A DNA stretch of 64,000 nucleotides from contig OX104114.1 in the NCBI GenBank assembly GCA_944474755.1, positions 79,222,623 through 79,286,622 of the forward strand, read 5' to 3'. Both the position numbers and the translations under genes were made by a program. The notes beneath the pieces are model-generated. The model was not told where the DNA came from. It did no database searches and was given only the letters and a program-made list of their open reading frames with translations. Positions 14,428 through 26,400 of the stretch are shown one piece after another. Positions within the stretch are counted from its first letter, which is position 1, and each line of letters opens with the position of its first letter. The DNA comes from Limnoperna fortunei (Eukaryota > Mollusca > Bivalvia > Mytilida > Modiolidae).

Positions 14428-14497
14428 ATGTTGTTGCCATTATTGTGTCTGTTGTGTGGGACTGTTCTATTGGTCCGTTCTCAGACAGTTTACTACA
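14428..14497 (+). CDS. Cont: Contactin exon 1: start codon and signal peptide
   Basis: Encodes residues 1-23. The ATG is followed by a Leu-rich hydrophobic run (MLLPLLCLLCGTVLLV) and a likely cleavage after the Arg-Ser pair, a standard signal peptide. The exon ends in phase 1 at a GTAAGT donor. A good acceptor (CTGAC branch-like motif, T-rich tract, CAG ending at 14414) sits just before the ATG, so the transcribed exon probably begins at 14415 and an upstream non-coding exon is spliced to it. No in-frame ATG lies between that acceptor and this one. Confidence 0.85.
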
Positions 14498-17400
14498 GTA
14501 AGTAAAAATTATACCAGCTGTTTTTAGCTTAATTTAAAGAGCGCACTATGCTTAATTTTGTGAAATTGTAATTCACATAATATTTATTAAATTCGGTGAA
14601 TCAAATGGATTTTCTCTAATTCCTTGGAACTTAACTGTGTTTAATTCTTGATTTGAAACGTATTTTTTTATACCTCCGCTTGACAGAGTTGGGGGTATAT
14701 AGTGGTCCTAATGTCCGTCCGTCCGTTCGTCCGTCCGCATTTGGTTTCCGGATGATTATAACTCAAAAAGTTTACATCCAATTTGAATGAAACTTTGGGA
14801 TATTATTATATATAAGGTAAGTAAGGAGCCTAGCTATCGATTTGGGGGGGGGGGGGAGAATCTGTAAAATTTCAAGGTAACAGTCCACGAAAAACGTTTT
14901 AACAAAAAAAATGGTTCCCGGACAATAACTCAAAAAGTGTGCATGTGATTTGAATGAAACTTTGGGATATTGTTATATATCAGGTTGGTAAGAAGCCTAT
15001 CGATTTTGGGGAAAATTCGTCAAAAATCAAGGTCAGAGTCCACGAAAAACGTTAGAAATTTTTACAAAAGCGGGGGTATCAGTGATCGCTAGATCGACTT
15101 TGTTGTTATTAGCAGCTAATGCAATGTATTGCCGTTTCAATATAAACTAGACTATAGTTTTATCATGAATGCATTATCTTTCCGTTTCCGTGAAAATCAG
15201 AATAATTTTAGTAACACTTTAACTTCGGTTTGAAATTTCTTGAAACTAAATCATTGTTGCATTTTAATGAAATGGAAATAAGGGTGAAATCGGACGGGCG
15301 AGAAAAATAAGGTATCTATTTTGTGTAATCAACTTCTGCTACAGTTTTAAATCCAGATCTATGAAACTTCACAGAAAGAATGTACATGTATTGCAGTTTT
15401 GCACCTGCTATTATGGAAGCTTCATAATTTTCCAGACTTCGGTACAGTCATTTTTCAGAACATTTGCAGAAGACGGTACCTCCTTTGTGTAATCAACTAC
15501 TCTTGTAGTTTTCAACCCAGATATCTGAAACTTCACAGTAAGATTGCATATGTATTGAGTTTTGCACCTGCCATTACGGAATTGTTCGAGAATTTTTTTT
15601 TCTAATTTTCCAGACTTCAGAACTTAGCCATTGCTTACGACGGTGCTTACTTTATGTAATCAACTCATTCTAATTTTTTTACTCAGACCCAAAACTTTCT
15701 TCCGGCAAATTGTAAACCATTTCCAATTTAGTAATGCGCTTTGCAACCCGGCCTTTTAAGACTTTTGCGATTTGTTTTTCGTTGTCAGTAGATTACAGAT
15801 CATTAGTCCCCTATCGGCATCGCCGGAGGGGGTAGTCCCCTATCAGCGTCGCCGAAGGGGGCTATAGGTTTGCATTCTGTCTATCAGTCGCACAAATGCT
15901 TTCAAGGTTTTGGCTAAATGGTTGTAGATATTTGGGTTTCTATTTGGCAGAAAAATCGACCAAATTAGTTACAGATCAAGTTTTAATTTTTTGACGAAGT
16001 TATTGCCCTTGGTGAGGGGGGCATGTGGTAAAATACTTATGACAGAGCCCTGTTAGTGTCTGTTTGTCTACCACTCACACTTTCAATTTAACATATAGAT
16101 TTCCAGCCCGAAAACCCCTCTCCCTACCATGAATCATCAATATTCCTCGGAATAAAAAGATCTTACATGTGAGAAATGAACCTGAATTGAATTCAGTCTG
16201 TGTAAATGGAAACAAAGGATAAGAAGTACATATAAACATCTAAACACAAGAAACAAAAAGAGCAGAGAACAGCATAATAGTCATGTAGTGAAAACATTAA
16301 AACAAGATTCGAAAGCCAGTTCAGACGTTCACCAACTTGTCCAAGCAAGGCAAACTTTATAAATGACATCAACCGAAAAGTTATTCACAGTGAAATTTAT
16401 ATAGAAAAACAATTTGTAGGTTATAAATTGTTGAAACTGCAACAAATACTTTCAAGTTTACACGAAGGCACACTCCGTTTGGGGGGGCTGTGCTGTGCTG
16501 TTCTTGGCATATATTCATGACTTTTCAGAATATCTGAGAACAAAAAGAACTAAGATATCCATGTCTGACTTATAGATGCGACAGCCAAGTGAGAAAGTAA
16601 ATAAAGCAACTGTTAACTGTTTTTCAACTACAAGCTGTTATCTGTTTACTTAAACTGTTGAAATAAAACCCTGTTTGCTGTGAATAGTATTGCCATTCGA
16701 TGAGATTCTGCTGTTATCTGTTTTTTCGATTTTTGAACTCACTGTTTTCTGCTTTCTCGTGCAAATTGCTGTTTTCTGTTATCATTATTTTTAAATTTAC
16801 GGTTATATGTTTTGGCAAAAAAGACCCCCATCTAGCCCGCCCCACCAACCCTTATGAAGCATGAAGAGTAATTTATCGATTCAAATTAATTTTGATCATT
16901 GTGGATAAAATTTGGGATGTACAAATTGCGATTTCGAACATATGCATCTCATATTTTCTTAAGTCTCAAACATAGTTTTTTTCCGGTATTTAACTCGCTT
17001 TTATTTTCCCTTTTCTTCTTCATTATGGCTAGTATTTTCCGCCAAATTTCTTTGACACTGCATGTTGCAATCTAATCTATTTTTTACTATATGTAAGATA
17101 ATCATATATAGTGGTGGATTCAACTTTTCCTTTTTAGTGGGTTCATGGTGGGTTTTTTGTGATAGCGGGTAGGGTAAATGGAGGTCTCTGTTTTGTTAGA
17201 AGTCTTTCCGTCCGTCCGTCCGTTCTCCATTGTGGTCTCTTTCCGGGTTGAATCCCTGTAAATAATCAGTTTAATAGATCCAGTTTTCTGTCTGCTATGT
17301 TTCGGTTCAATATTAGGCACAATCAGAGATATATAATTACGTGTTATTATATGTCCCCGGCTCAATTTAATCTTTTCAGTGTAAAAAGTGAACACTAAAG

Positions 17401-20400
17401 TATTACTGCATGCCACAGCCAACAGAAATTATATCATGTCTATAATGTCAAATTTTTAAATACGACGCATATCAGTACTTTTTGAACAGATTTCCCAATT
17501 AAAAATAAAAAAAGTAGATATATGCTTAATCTTCATTACTACACTGTATTGTGACAGAAAGTTTTTAACGTAACAAATCGGAAAAGTCACTGTATACTGA
17601 GAGACCGGAGACCTTAATTTGTTTTTCGAGTATTACAACTTTTCACCAAAATAATTTAAGTCCGGTGTGTTAAAAGAATGTTGATAGTGATTAGACAAAT
17701 CAGTACATAAGGAAGGATTTCAGATTTAGGTGCACCTCCATACGGCGAAGGGTATGTGGACTGTTTAAGGTAAAACCACACCAGGTCCAGGACAGAGGTG
17801 TGGAGGAGTGTCTAAGGGGTGAAGCATCGGAAGTTACATACTTTCGTATTTCACTCAACCCACAACATTTAGTCATGAAACCCTTTTTTCTTAAATGAGG
17901 AGGGGATGCTACGGCCTTTCAAATAGAATGGGAGGAAATATCAGAATGAAGCGTTTTGGTTATACCGATTTTATGTTGTTGGCAGTTAAAGTCTTGCGAG
18001 CAGAACCTCTTACATTGTATAAATTTACCTCCTTAATCAATTAAACTGGTCGCAGCTATAGTTTGTTTGTATGGTGTTTAACGCCACTTTCAGCAATTTT
18101 TCAGTTTTTAAGCTGTATCGTGGCTTCTAGTTTTATTTGGAGAGAAAGATGGAGAAAACCCCTGATCTTCGGTTAGAAAACTGGATGTCCTTGTCAGTTA
18201 ATATTGGAGTCGAATGCACACTCACTGTTGACAGACTACGTGATCAGTAGTAGACGAACTACCTTAACCACTCGGCCTCCCAGACCCCGGCAGAAATATC
18301 TGGTAGACTATAGCGTTTTTGTTAAGTTGGGAGATTTTGCTAAAAGTTAGAGACGATCAAGGGGAGTATGGTGATTTTCAGTGGGGCAATATTGGTAAAA
18401 GTAGGGGTGTTTTAACGGGGAAATGTTAGTAAAATTGGGCGATTCCGAGGTTAATATTGCAATGAATAAGTTCAAGTTAAATTTTAAATTCAGATATATC
18501 GAAGTTTGCAGGGACTCGTGGATTATCAACTATTATTATTTTTTATAAGAAACGTTAAATTTATTGGGTATTTCTAGGCGGCAGTCAATTTTTTAAAGTT
18601 TATACTTTCTTAATGCTAACAACCAGACACTGGATTTTGGCACATTATGCGGAAATACACATGTAGCAATGTATAGCAGGCAGACTAATTCCCTGCAAAA
18701 CAGAAAGTATGTTTCCGTGTGAAATGCATTTGTTGGCAGAGTTGGAGTCTTCAAAACGCTGAAGGTCTTGGCTTAAAAATCATACAAAGTTTGTACATCT
18801 ACATTTTTTGTATATATTCTCATTCGCCATTTTTTAAATTTTGTATTGCAAACATGTGGTTTTTATGTCAACTTTAAATAAAAAATATTTATATTTTGAA
18901 CAAAACTTGCCAGTGTCTTATGTCCTCGATAGTTCCCAAAATTGTCCAAATATTCAAAGACCACAATGAAACATTGCAGTTTGATTCATAGTTATGACAT
19001 CAAAATCCCAGGCTGTTATATCCTTCTAGTATATTAAAATATTAAATTAAAAACTGATTTACTTTGTTTTCAGATTGTCCTGATGGGTGGCTCGCTGAAG
19101 TAACTACTGATTTACTTTGTTTTCAGATTGTCCTGATGGGTGGGTCGCTGAAGTAACTACTGATTTACTTTGTTTTCAGATTGTCCTGATGGGTGGCTCG
19201 CTGAAGTAACTACTGATTTACTTTGTTTTCAGATTGTCCTGATGGGTGGGTCGCTGAAGTAACTACTGATTTACTTTGTTTTCAGATTGTCCTGATGGGT
19301 GGGTCGCTGAAGTAACTACTGATTTACTTTGTTTTCAGATTGTCCTGATGGGTGGGTCGCTGAAGTAACTACTGATCTGATTTACTTTGTTTTCAGATTG
19401 TCCTGATGGGTGGCTCGCTGAAGTAACTACTGATTTACTTTGTTTTCAGATTGTCCTGATGGGTGGGTCGCTGAAGTAACTACTGATTTACTTTGTTTTC
19501 AGATTGTCCTGATGGGTGGGTGGCTGAAGTAACTACTGATTTACTTTGTTTTCAGATTGTCCTGATGGGTGGGTCGCTGAAGTAACTACTGATTTACTTT
19601 GTTTTCAGATTGTCCTGATGGGTGGGTCGCTGAAGTAACTACTGATTTACTTTGTTTTCAGATTGTCCTGATGGGTGGGTCGCTGAAGTAACTACTGATT
19701 TACTTTGTTTTCAGATTGTCCTGATGGGTGGGTCGCTGAAGTAACTACTGATTTACTTTGTTTTCAGATTGTCCTGATGGGTGGGTCGCTGAAGTAACTA
19801 CTGATTTACTTTGTTTTCAGATTGTCCTGATGGGTGGGTCGCTGAAGTAACCAGTAAAAGATGTTATAAATTTGTATTTTCTCCACAATTACCATATGTT
19901 CTAGCAGCAAAAGCTTGTGCAGTAAGTTTTTCTACTTTTATTATGATCTACTATGTTTTGTATTGTGTAAATGATACTACTTTCCCAGTGTTTTCCCTAA
20001 AACTTAAAGACAACTTAAGAGTATAAACCGGCATGAACGGTCATTTTGATATCCAGATAACATTTTATGTTATATTCAGTGTGGGGAACCATTTTTTATG
20101 ATTCTCAAGTCTCAACAATTACATTCAGTTCTTCCAAGTAATTGAAGTAAACCTTTCCTAGCCTGTTCTGTCAATGGTCTTACAGTTAGTCTCCAACCTG
20201 TATTTAGTTTGACACCTGAATGTGGCTGAAATATTGCTTTGCTGGACATCAAACACCAATCAATCAATAAATCAATCAATCAATGTATTCAGTTTGACCT
20301 AAAATGTAATTTTTGGTGAGTTATGTTCACAGTTATTTAATAATTTATCAAATCTAATTAAAAAAGTCTTCTTGCATCAGAAAAGAGCATCATCTACAAA

Positions 20401-23400
20401 AATGCTCCTAATTTGATCCTAAACTGTTTAAATATATAAGTAATGATGATTTATAGAGGTATTGGTCCCTTTATCTTAAAAACTTAAGTCTAATAAATCA
20501 TGCTAAAAGAAAATGTCGCACTCCGGACACCAATAATAATAGTCAGAATCAAAGACATTGTCTCTGTCTGACCGCATTCTTTGGTTAAATTTTCTTTGGG
20601 TTTTTATCAACTAAAAAATAGAACAGAATTGTATTAATGTCAATGGGAATGGAGTGTTGTTAAACTTCAAATGTTGCACTGCAGACAAAAATGGGTGGCT
20701 ACAGTTCATGTACTTTGTAAGATTTTCGTAAAGATGCGCATAGTTTTAAAGAAGTTTTCTTTTATGTAATTGCACATTTGTTTGCATAATTGACAATGGA
20801 AATTTTGATCATTCAACTATAGATTTCGCAAAATCTTTAATTATTTGACATATTTCTGTTGCACTCTATACAGGTCAAAACATTTACTTCTGTCTCGACT
20901 GTGACCATCATTTGATGACAACACATTAAAAACAAAATTCTAAACTAAAAAAATTTAATTTATGAAAAATATGTTGAATTGAAACATGTATCATTATTTT
21001 AGCATTATAAACCTTAAAAAAAACTTTTTCTTTTAAATGCCACAAAAAAGTGTTACACTTCAGACATTTTTGATATGTTTTTTAGACATAACTTTAAAAC
21101 CATTCAAGATATTATCATGAAATTTTGGCATGTTTATTTCACACATTATACAACAGAAGTTAAATGCTACAATTTCATCAAAAGTGTTTTTATTTTCTGT
21201 TTAGGTTTAAAAAAAGTGGTTCAAGTGATATTTTTTAATCACCCCATACAGAAGTGTTGTAGTTAATCACCCCATACAGAAGTGTTGTAGTTAATCACCC
21301 CATACAGAAGTGTTGTAGTTAATCACCCCATACAGAAGTGTTGTAGTTAATCACCCCATACAGAAGTGTTGTAGTTAATCACCCCATACAGAAGTGTTGT
21401 AGTTAATCACCCCATACAGAAGTGTTGTAGTTAATCACCCCAAACAGAAGTGTTGTAGTTAATCACCCCATACAGAAGTGTTGTAGTTAATCACCCCATA
21501 CAGAAGTGTTGTGTACGTAATTAATTTTCTTTTGTTTTAACATAGATGTTATGTTAAGCCAAAGGGTGAAATCAGCATATAAACAAATAGTACAGCTGAT
21601 CCACCTGTGTGTCATTCTCAATTTGTATGTTAAGCAATGCAACATTTGTTGTGAATCTAAAAAAAATAATGGACTGCTATCACACTCATTAATTGCACTA
21701 AAATTGTGTATTTCAGGAATCGTACTCTACTTTGGTCAGTGTAACTACTGCATCTGAACAGAGCTTTATAAATGACTATTTAATATCACATGATAATAGC
21801 AACAGGTAAGAATGCTGCAAGTCTATTCTCTATACCTTGATAACTCAATTGTGTATCTGTGATGTTTTCTTCTTCCATTATATGTTGTTCTAAATTTAAA
21901 TCATTAAATTAATTATGATTAGCCACACAAATTTATACCTGTGCTTCCACTTAAAGGCTTAGGCAAATTTGCCAATAGTCAATTCCTCCAAATAACTTTA
22001 GGGATAATACATAATATAAAAAAAACATCTTTTATAGCCAATCTATAAGTAGCAGATATGTTCATTGTTGTTGACATGATTTATATATGTCACAGACATG
22101 TTTATGAATCTGATACATTAATTAGTTTTTTGAGACGGCTACTTTAATTGGCTACTGAACAATTGTATTTTTGACGAAATTTAGGATTCTGCTTTACTGC
22201 TAAGTAGTCTATTTTTGAAATGATACTACAGCAAACAAAACTAACCATGATAATTCTAATATAATATTAGCACAATTGCAAAATACAGGACACAAACATT
22301 TTTAGATAAATTAAGTAAAATTATATTAACATAATATTGATTATTTTACTTACGATCTAAGGTGTTACTAATCACATTTAATCAAGTCAGTTGGGGTATG
22401 TGGTTGAAATTCTTCTGCAAATCAATGTGAAATTAAAGGACAATAAAAAATAATTTAGTTTTGAATATGATAATTGTTTGGCAGTTTATAAAAGTAAATA
22501 ATTAATTTATTGAGATAATGTTCAAAGTTGAAAAAAGTTTTTACAAATTGAATGTGTACAACAATTTCGAATAACTGCTTAGAATTTACATGGGAACATA
22601 TGGGAATTGCTGGCTTTAGTTTTTTGTTAAAATATTCCAAAATTCTGAAGTACTAAAGGGAAATGCATCAATAAGTCAAGTTAAAATATTCATGTGTGTC
22701 AGAATAGTCCAGACTGAAGGACAGCACTGCTAGTGTCAATAATGTTTTATACACTTTATTGATTAAACCATAATTTCAGCATAAGATGAAACCACACAAC
22801 AAAACAAAATAAAAGACTGAAAATATAAATAATAATGCAAAAACATTACTAAACATCTCACACCAAATTTTCTAATCTCACACAAAATTGAGTCCAGTCT
22901 CATACTGTATATTCAATCATACGCAACACATGTATGGATCCAGTAAACTGCCCAATAAGGAACCAGTCTATACATACTTTTTTATTGTTGTACATATCTT
23001 TAAGCTGATTGATCTATTTATAAACTTGGTCATTTTTGATAGTACATTTAACCAATTATATAAGAATTATGGTAACCGGACAACTCGGACCAAAACAGAT
23101 TCGGACTATTACCTATTCGGACTATAACCAATTCGGACTATAACAAATTCGGCCTACTTTATACATAGCAATTTTAAGGTGGACAAATTCGGACTACAAA
23201 ATAAAAATTTTAATTACAGTACTACAAAACAATGTTGACAGAAGCGAAAAGAGAAATTTTATTTAATAAATATGATTGTACATAATAAATAAAAAATAAA
23301 ACATAAAAGAGATATTGGTGTATAATCAATTTAATTAAGAGGTTTGTATAACAGAAACAAGCTATGTCCTCCTGTATTCCTGCATTTAAAGTAGACTTGG

Positions 23401-26400
23401 TTGGTACAGTATTATCTCGATTCGAATGTTGAAACAACATAAAGTGATGTCCAATAAAACTATTTCGAATTTGTTGTTCATCATTTCAAAAATGGATGCA
23501 TCGAACCGTTGCGTCGATTGTCATCTTAAAGTCTCTTCAAGACAGCATGCATTACTGTGCGATAAGTGTGAAAGATGGCAACACAGAATTTGCAACACTG
23601 GTTAGTTTTATTTTCCATTATATTAAAAATATGTGATACAAAGCGGCCAGTAATATTGTATTTCAAGGCTAAGTCTTTGTTGTCGCGAATTTATAAGTTC
23701 TGATAAATGCCAAAAAAAAAACTGTTATAAATGAATGAAGTTTATTCTAATAAATATACATAGTTACAGAGAAGATAATAAACATACAAATGATCAAAAT
23801 TCACAAACAATTATTAATTTCATCACCTACGTAGAAAGAGCCAGCGATAAATAAGATTAAAATTATAGATCTCTTGCAAAAATTCCATAACATAAATCTT
23901 TTGAGGAATCGTTGATAGGTGATTGTTGATTGTGGTTATCTATTACCACTGTGTCTATTACATTTGGGCACGTGCTGAAAAAAATTAAGCAATATATTAA
24001 TTATCTATAATTAAATTACAGGTATTACACAATCAATATAGAGAAATGGTAAAGAGGGTATATACAGAATTTCTATGCATTATTTGCACGACAGACGTAG
24101 ATAAGTAAAGAACGTTTAATTATAAATTTCTGAAAATCATTTTTATCACGATAATTAGTCTTAAACACATGTCTGGCGTTGTAAATTCTATTAACCTTGG
24201 TATCTTTAATGACATTTTATTTTCACGGGGGGGGTAACTTGGTATATATAGGGTGATACGGATGTGCGGCCCGAATAGGTCACTTTTTTATCTCTCCAAA
24301 ATATATGAATAGGTAGCTTTTTTCATTGAAAAATATATGATTGGGTAGTTAAAAATTATCTAAATATATCCATGCCTCAATTCTTCTCATCTTAAGCATG
24401 TTAAGCCTATGTGATTTTACAAAGTGTTCCGTTAACATCAATTTATCATTTTGGTAGTGACTGTACTATTTTGTCAATTGGGATGTGCAGTAATAAAATA
24501 TATGAATAGGTCTGTTTCAATCATTCAGTATATGATTAGATCCTGTTTTATAATGTCCGAAAATATATGAATAGGGTGGGTTTTCAAATGTCCGTCCGCA
24601 GACCTGTACCTAAAAGTATCTTTAGTTACCCCCCCCCCCCTTCCCCCGTGTTTATTTGTATCAAAAAGTATATTATAATTTATTTAATAAATCTTATTTT
24701 TTTAATCGTATACAGTCTTGTGTATATATCTGTGCTTGTTTGTGTTGTGCGTAAATATGTTTGATTAATATGCTTTGTATGTCTTATCAATGCTATTTCT
24801 ATAGTTATATTGTTAAATAAATAACTTTCTTTGTTTTGTTATATGTGATTGTTATGACTATAAAGATATAAAATAAAAAATTAAATCTTATGTCTTTTAT
24901 GTCTATTATTACTGATATAAATTTTAAATAAAACTGAGTACATATATATACATATACATCTATTTCGGAAAAAAACTTGTATAATTTAACACACATAACC
25001 CCAATGCATCACATTATTGAGCAGAAACTACAAATAAATACAAAATAAAGAAAAACTGCAAACAAAACTCATGTGTTTTTTAAGGTAGTCCGAATTGGCA
25101 ATGGTCCGAATATGTGATAGTCCGAATTTGTGTAGTCCGAATTTGTTATGGTCCGAATATGCAATAGTCCGAATTTGATTTGGTCCGAGATGTCATGGAA
25201 TCAGAATTATGACCTTAAGGCCGGTATTATTTATTTTGTTGGTTTACGGATCCGCCGACCCGAAATTTTAAGATTGTGAAAAAAAATAAACGCGTTTTTT
25301 CATCTGTAAATTATTTCCGCCGACCGCTTTTCTTATGATTCTCCCCAGAAAAAAATAAACGGTAAATTCATTGTTTACATTTATCTGCTGGTTGCCCATA
25401 AACAAATATTTGACCGTAAACCAGTAACCGGAAATCACACTGAATACCGATCGTAAGGTAACCTTTTTGTAGGAACACCTAGTGTAGGACTATCGGGAAC
25501 CAGATACTTAAAATAGCATGGAAAATAGGGGAATCCATCTTTTTACAGTTGGAAGTAACTGTAACAAAGAATACTTTTATGTCGGATAAAAAATTTATTA
25601 AATGTTATCCAATTGACACTCAGGGCTCACCACACTGGGCCAAGTGGGCGACAAAGTCACCCTAATGGGATCTGAAGTCGCCCTAAGGAACCTCAAAAGC
25701 GAAGTCGAAGTCGCCCTGTTATTTCCCTTAAGTCGCCCGATTGTTCACATAAGTTACTTGTAAATCTGGTCCAAATAATTTACCCTGACTACAAATTTAT
25801 CAGTAAATGTGTAATTCCGATAAAAACGGCAAACAATTTGCGTATTTTACATATTTTTAAACGATTTACGTCTTTCAACTGGATTACGCGCCATTTGTTT
25901 ATTTACCGGATGTGGCTAATTACCGGAAGTGAACAATGAAGAAAAGTAAAGTACAACGGCCCAAAATGAAAAATCGTAATTTTGTTTATAAACAAACACT
26001 TTTAATTGGTTTCAAACTTCAGTTCTTTTAAAGTGTATTGTATTTTAACAATTTTCTTTGATAAATATATTTGCTGCACTTGAAAGAATAAAAAATGTAT
26101 TAATTATTGCCATCATGATTAAGTTCTGTAGATGGGTGTCCCATGCAATTCGGATCAGCACAACTTTTTCCTAGTGGAAGTGTGCTGAACTGAAGAAATT
26201 TTTCTGGGTTTAATGCTATGTTATTCTATCTATCTTCTTTAGAAATTTTGTTCAGATAAACATGGCATGTTCATAACAAACTATTAGGAATATTATGATA
26301 TACAAGAACTCGTGAATCAGGGACAGTCTATACTAACTATATATAGTATAGATAGTCTTTGCACGAATGAAGTTTAGGTCTACACATATACAAATATTTT

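Larger units (their letters stand above)
14498..19053 (+). other. Contactin intron 1
   Basis: 4.6-kb intron. It contains a hairpin-headed repeat (14670-15090), a diverged tandem repeat (15310-15700), two small GC-rich hairpins at 15797-15862 (CCCCTATCGGCATCGCCGG type) and a SINE (18061-18288). Nothing coding was recognised. It runs directly into the acceptor array. Confidence 0.8.
23071..25201. mobile_element. 2.1-kb TIR DNA transposon with 8-9 bp target duplication
   Basis: About 130-bp terminal inverted repeats at 23071-23200 and 25083-25201, each made of repeated ATTCGGACTAT-like decamers. Outer ends read GGTAACCGGACAACTCGGACC and, inverted, GATTCCATGACATCTCGGACC. Both flanks carry AGAATTAT(G), an 8-9 bp target-site duplication. 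That size fits Mutator-like (9) or hAT/P-like (8) families. A zinc-finger exon (23492-23600) survives inside; no transposase core was found, so this copy looks internally deleted. Confidence 0.82.

Noticed and set aside
17120..17422. 100-residue open frame on the minus strand
   Set aside because: Low-complexity composition with a GGAC tetranucleotide tract; no recognised domain or splice sites.
19054..19853. CRISPR-like array
   Set aside because: Units are directly abutted with no unique spacers, and the context is a eukaryotic intron.
23492..23600. Extra contactin exon inside intron 3
   Set aside because: Phase and content do not fit the lectin domain, and it is enclosed by transposon ends with its own ATG.
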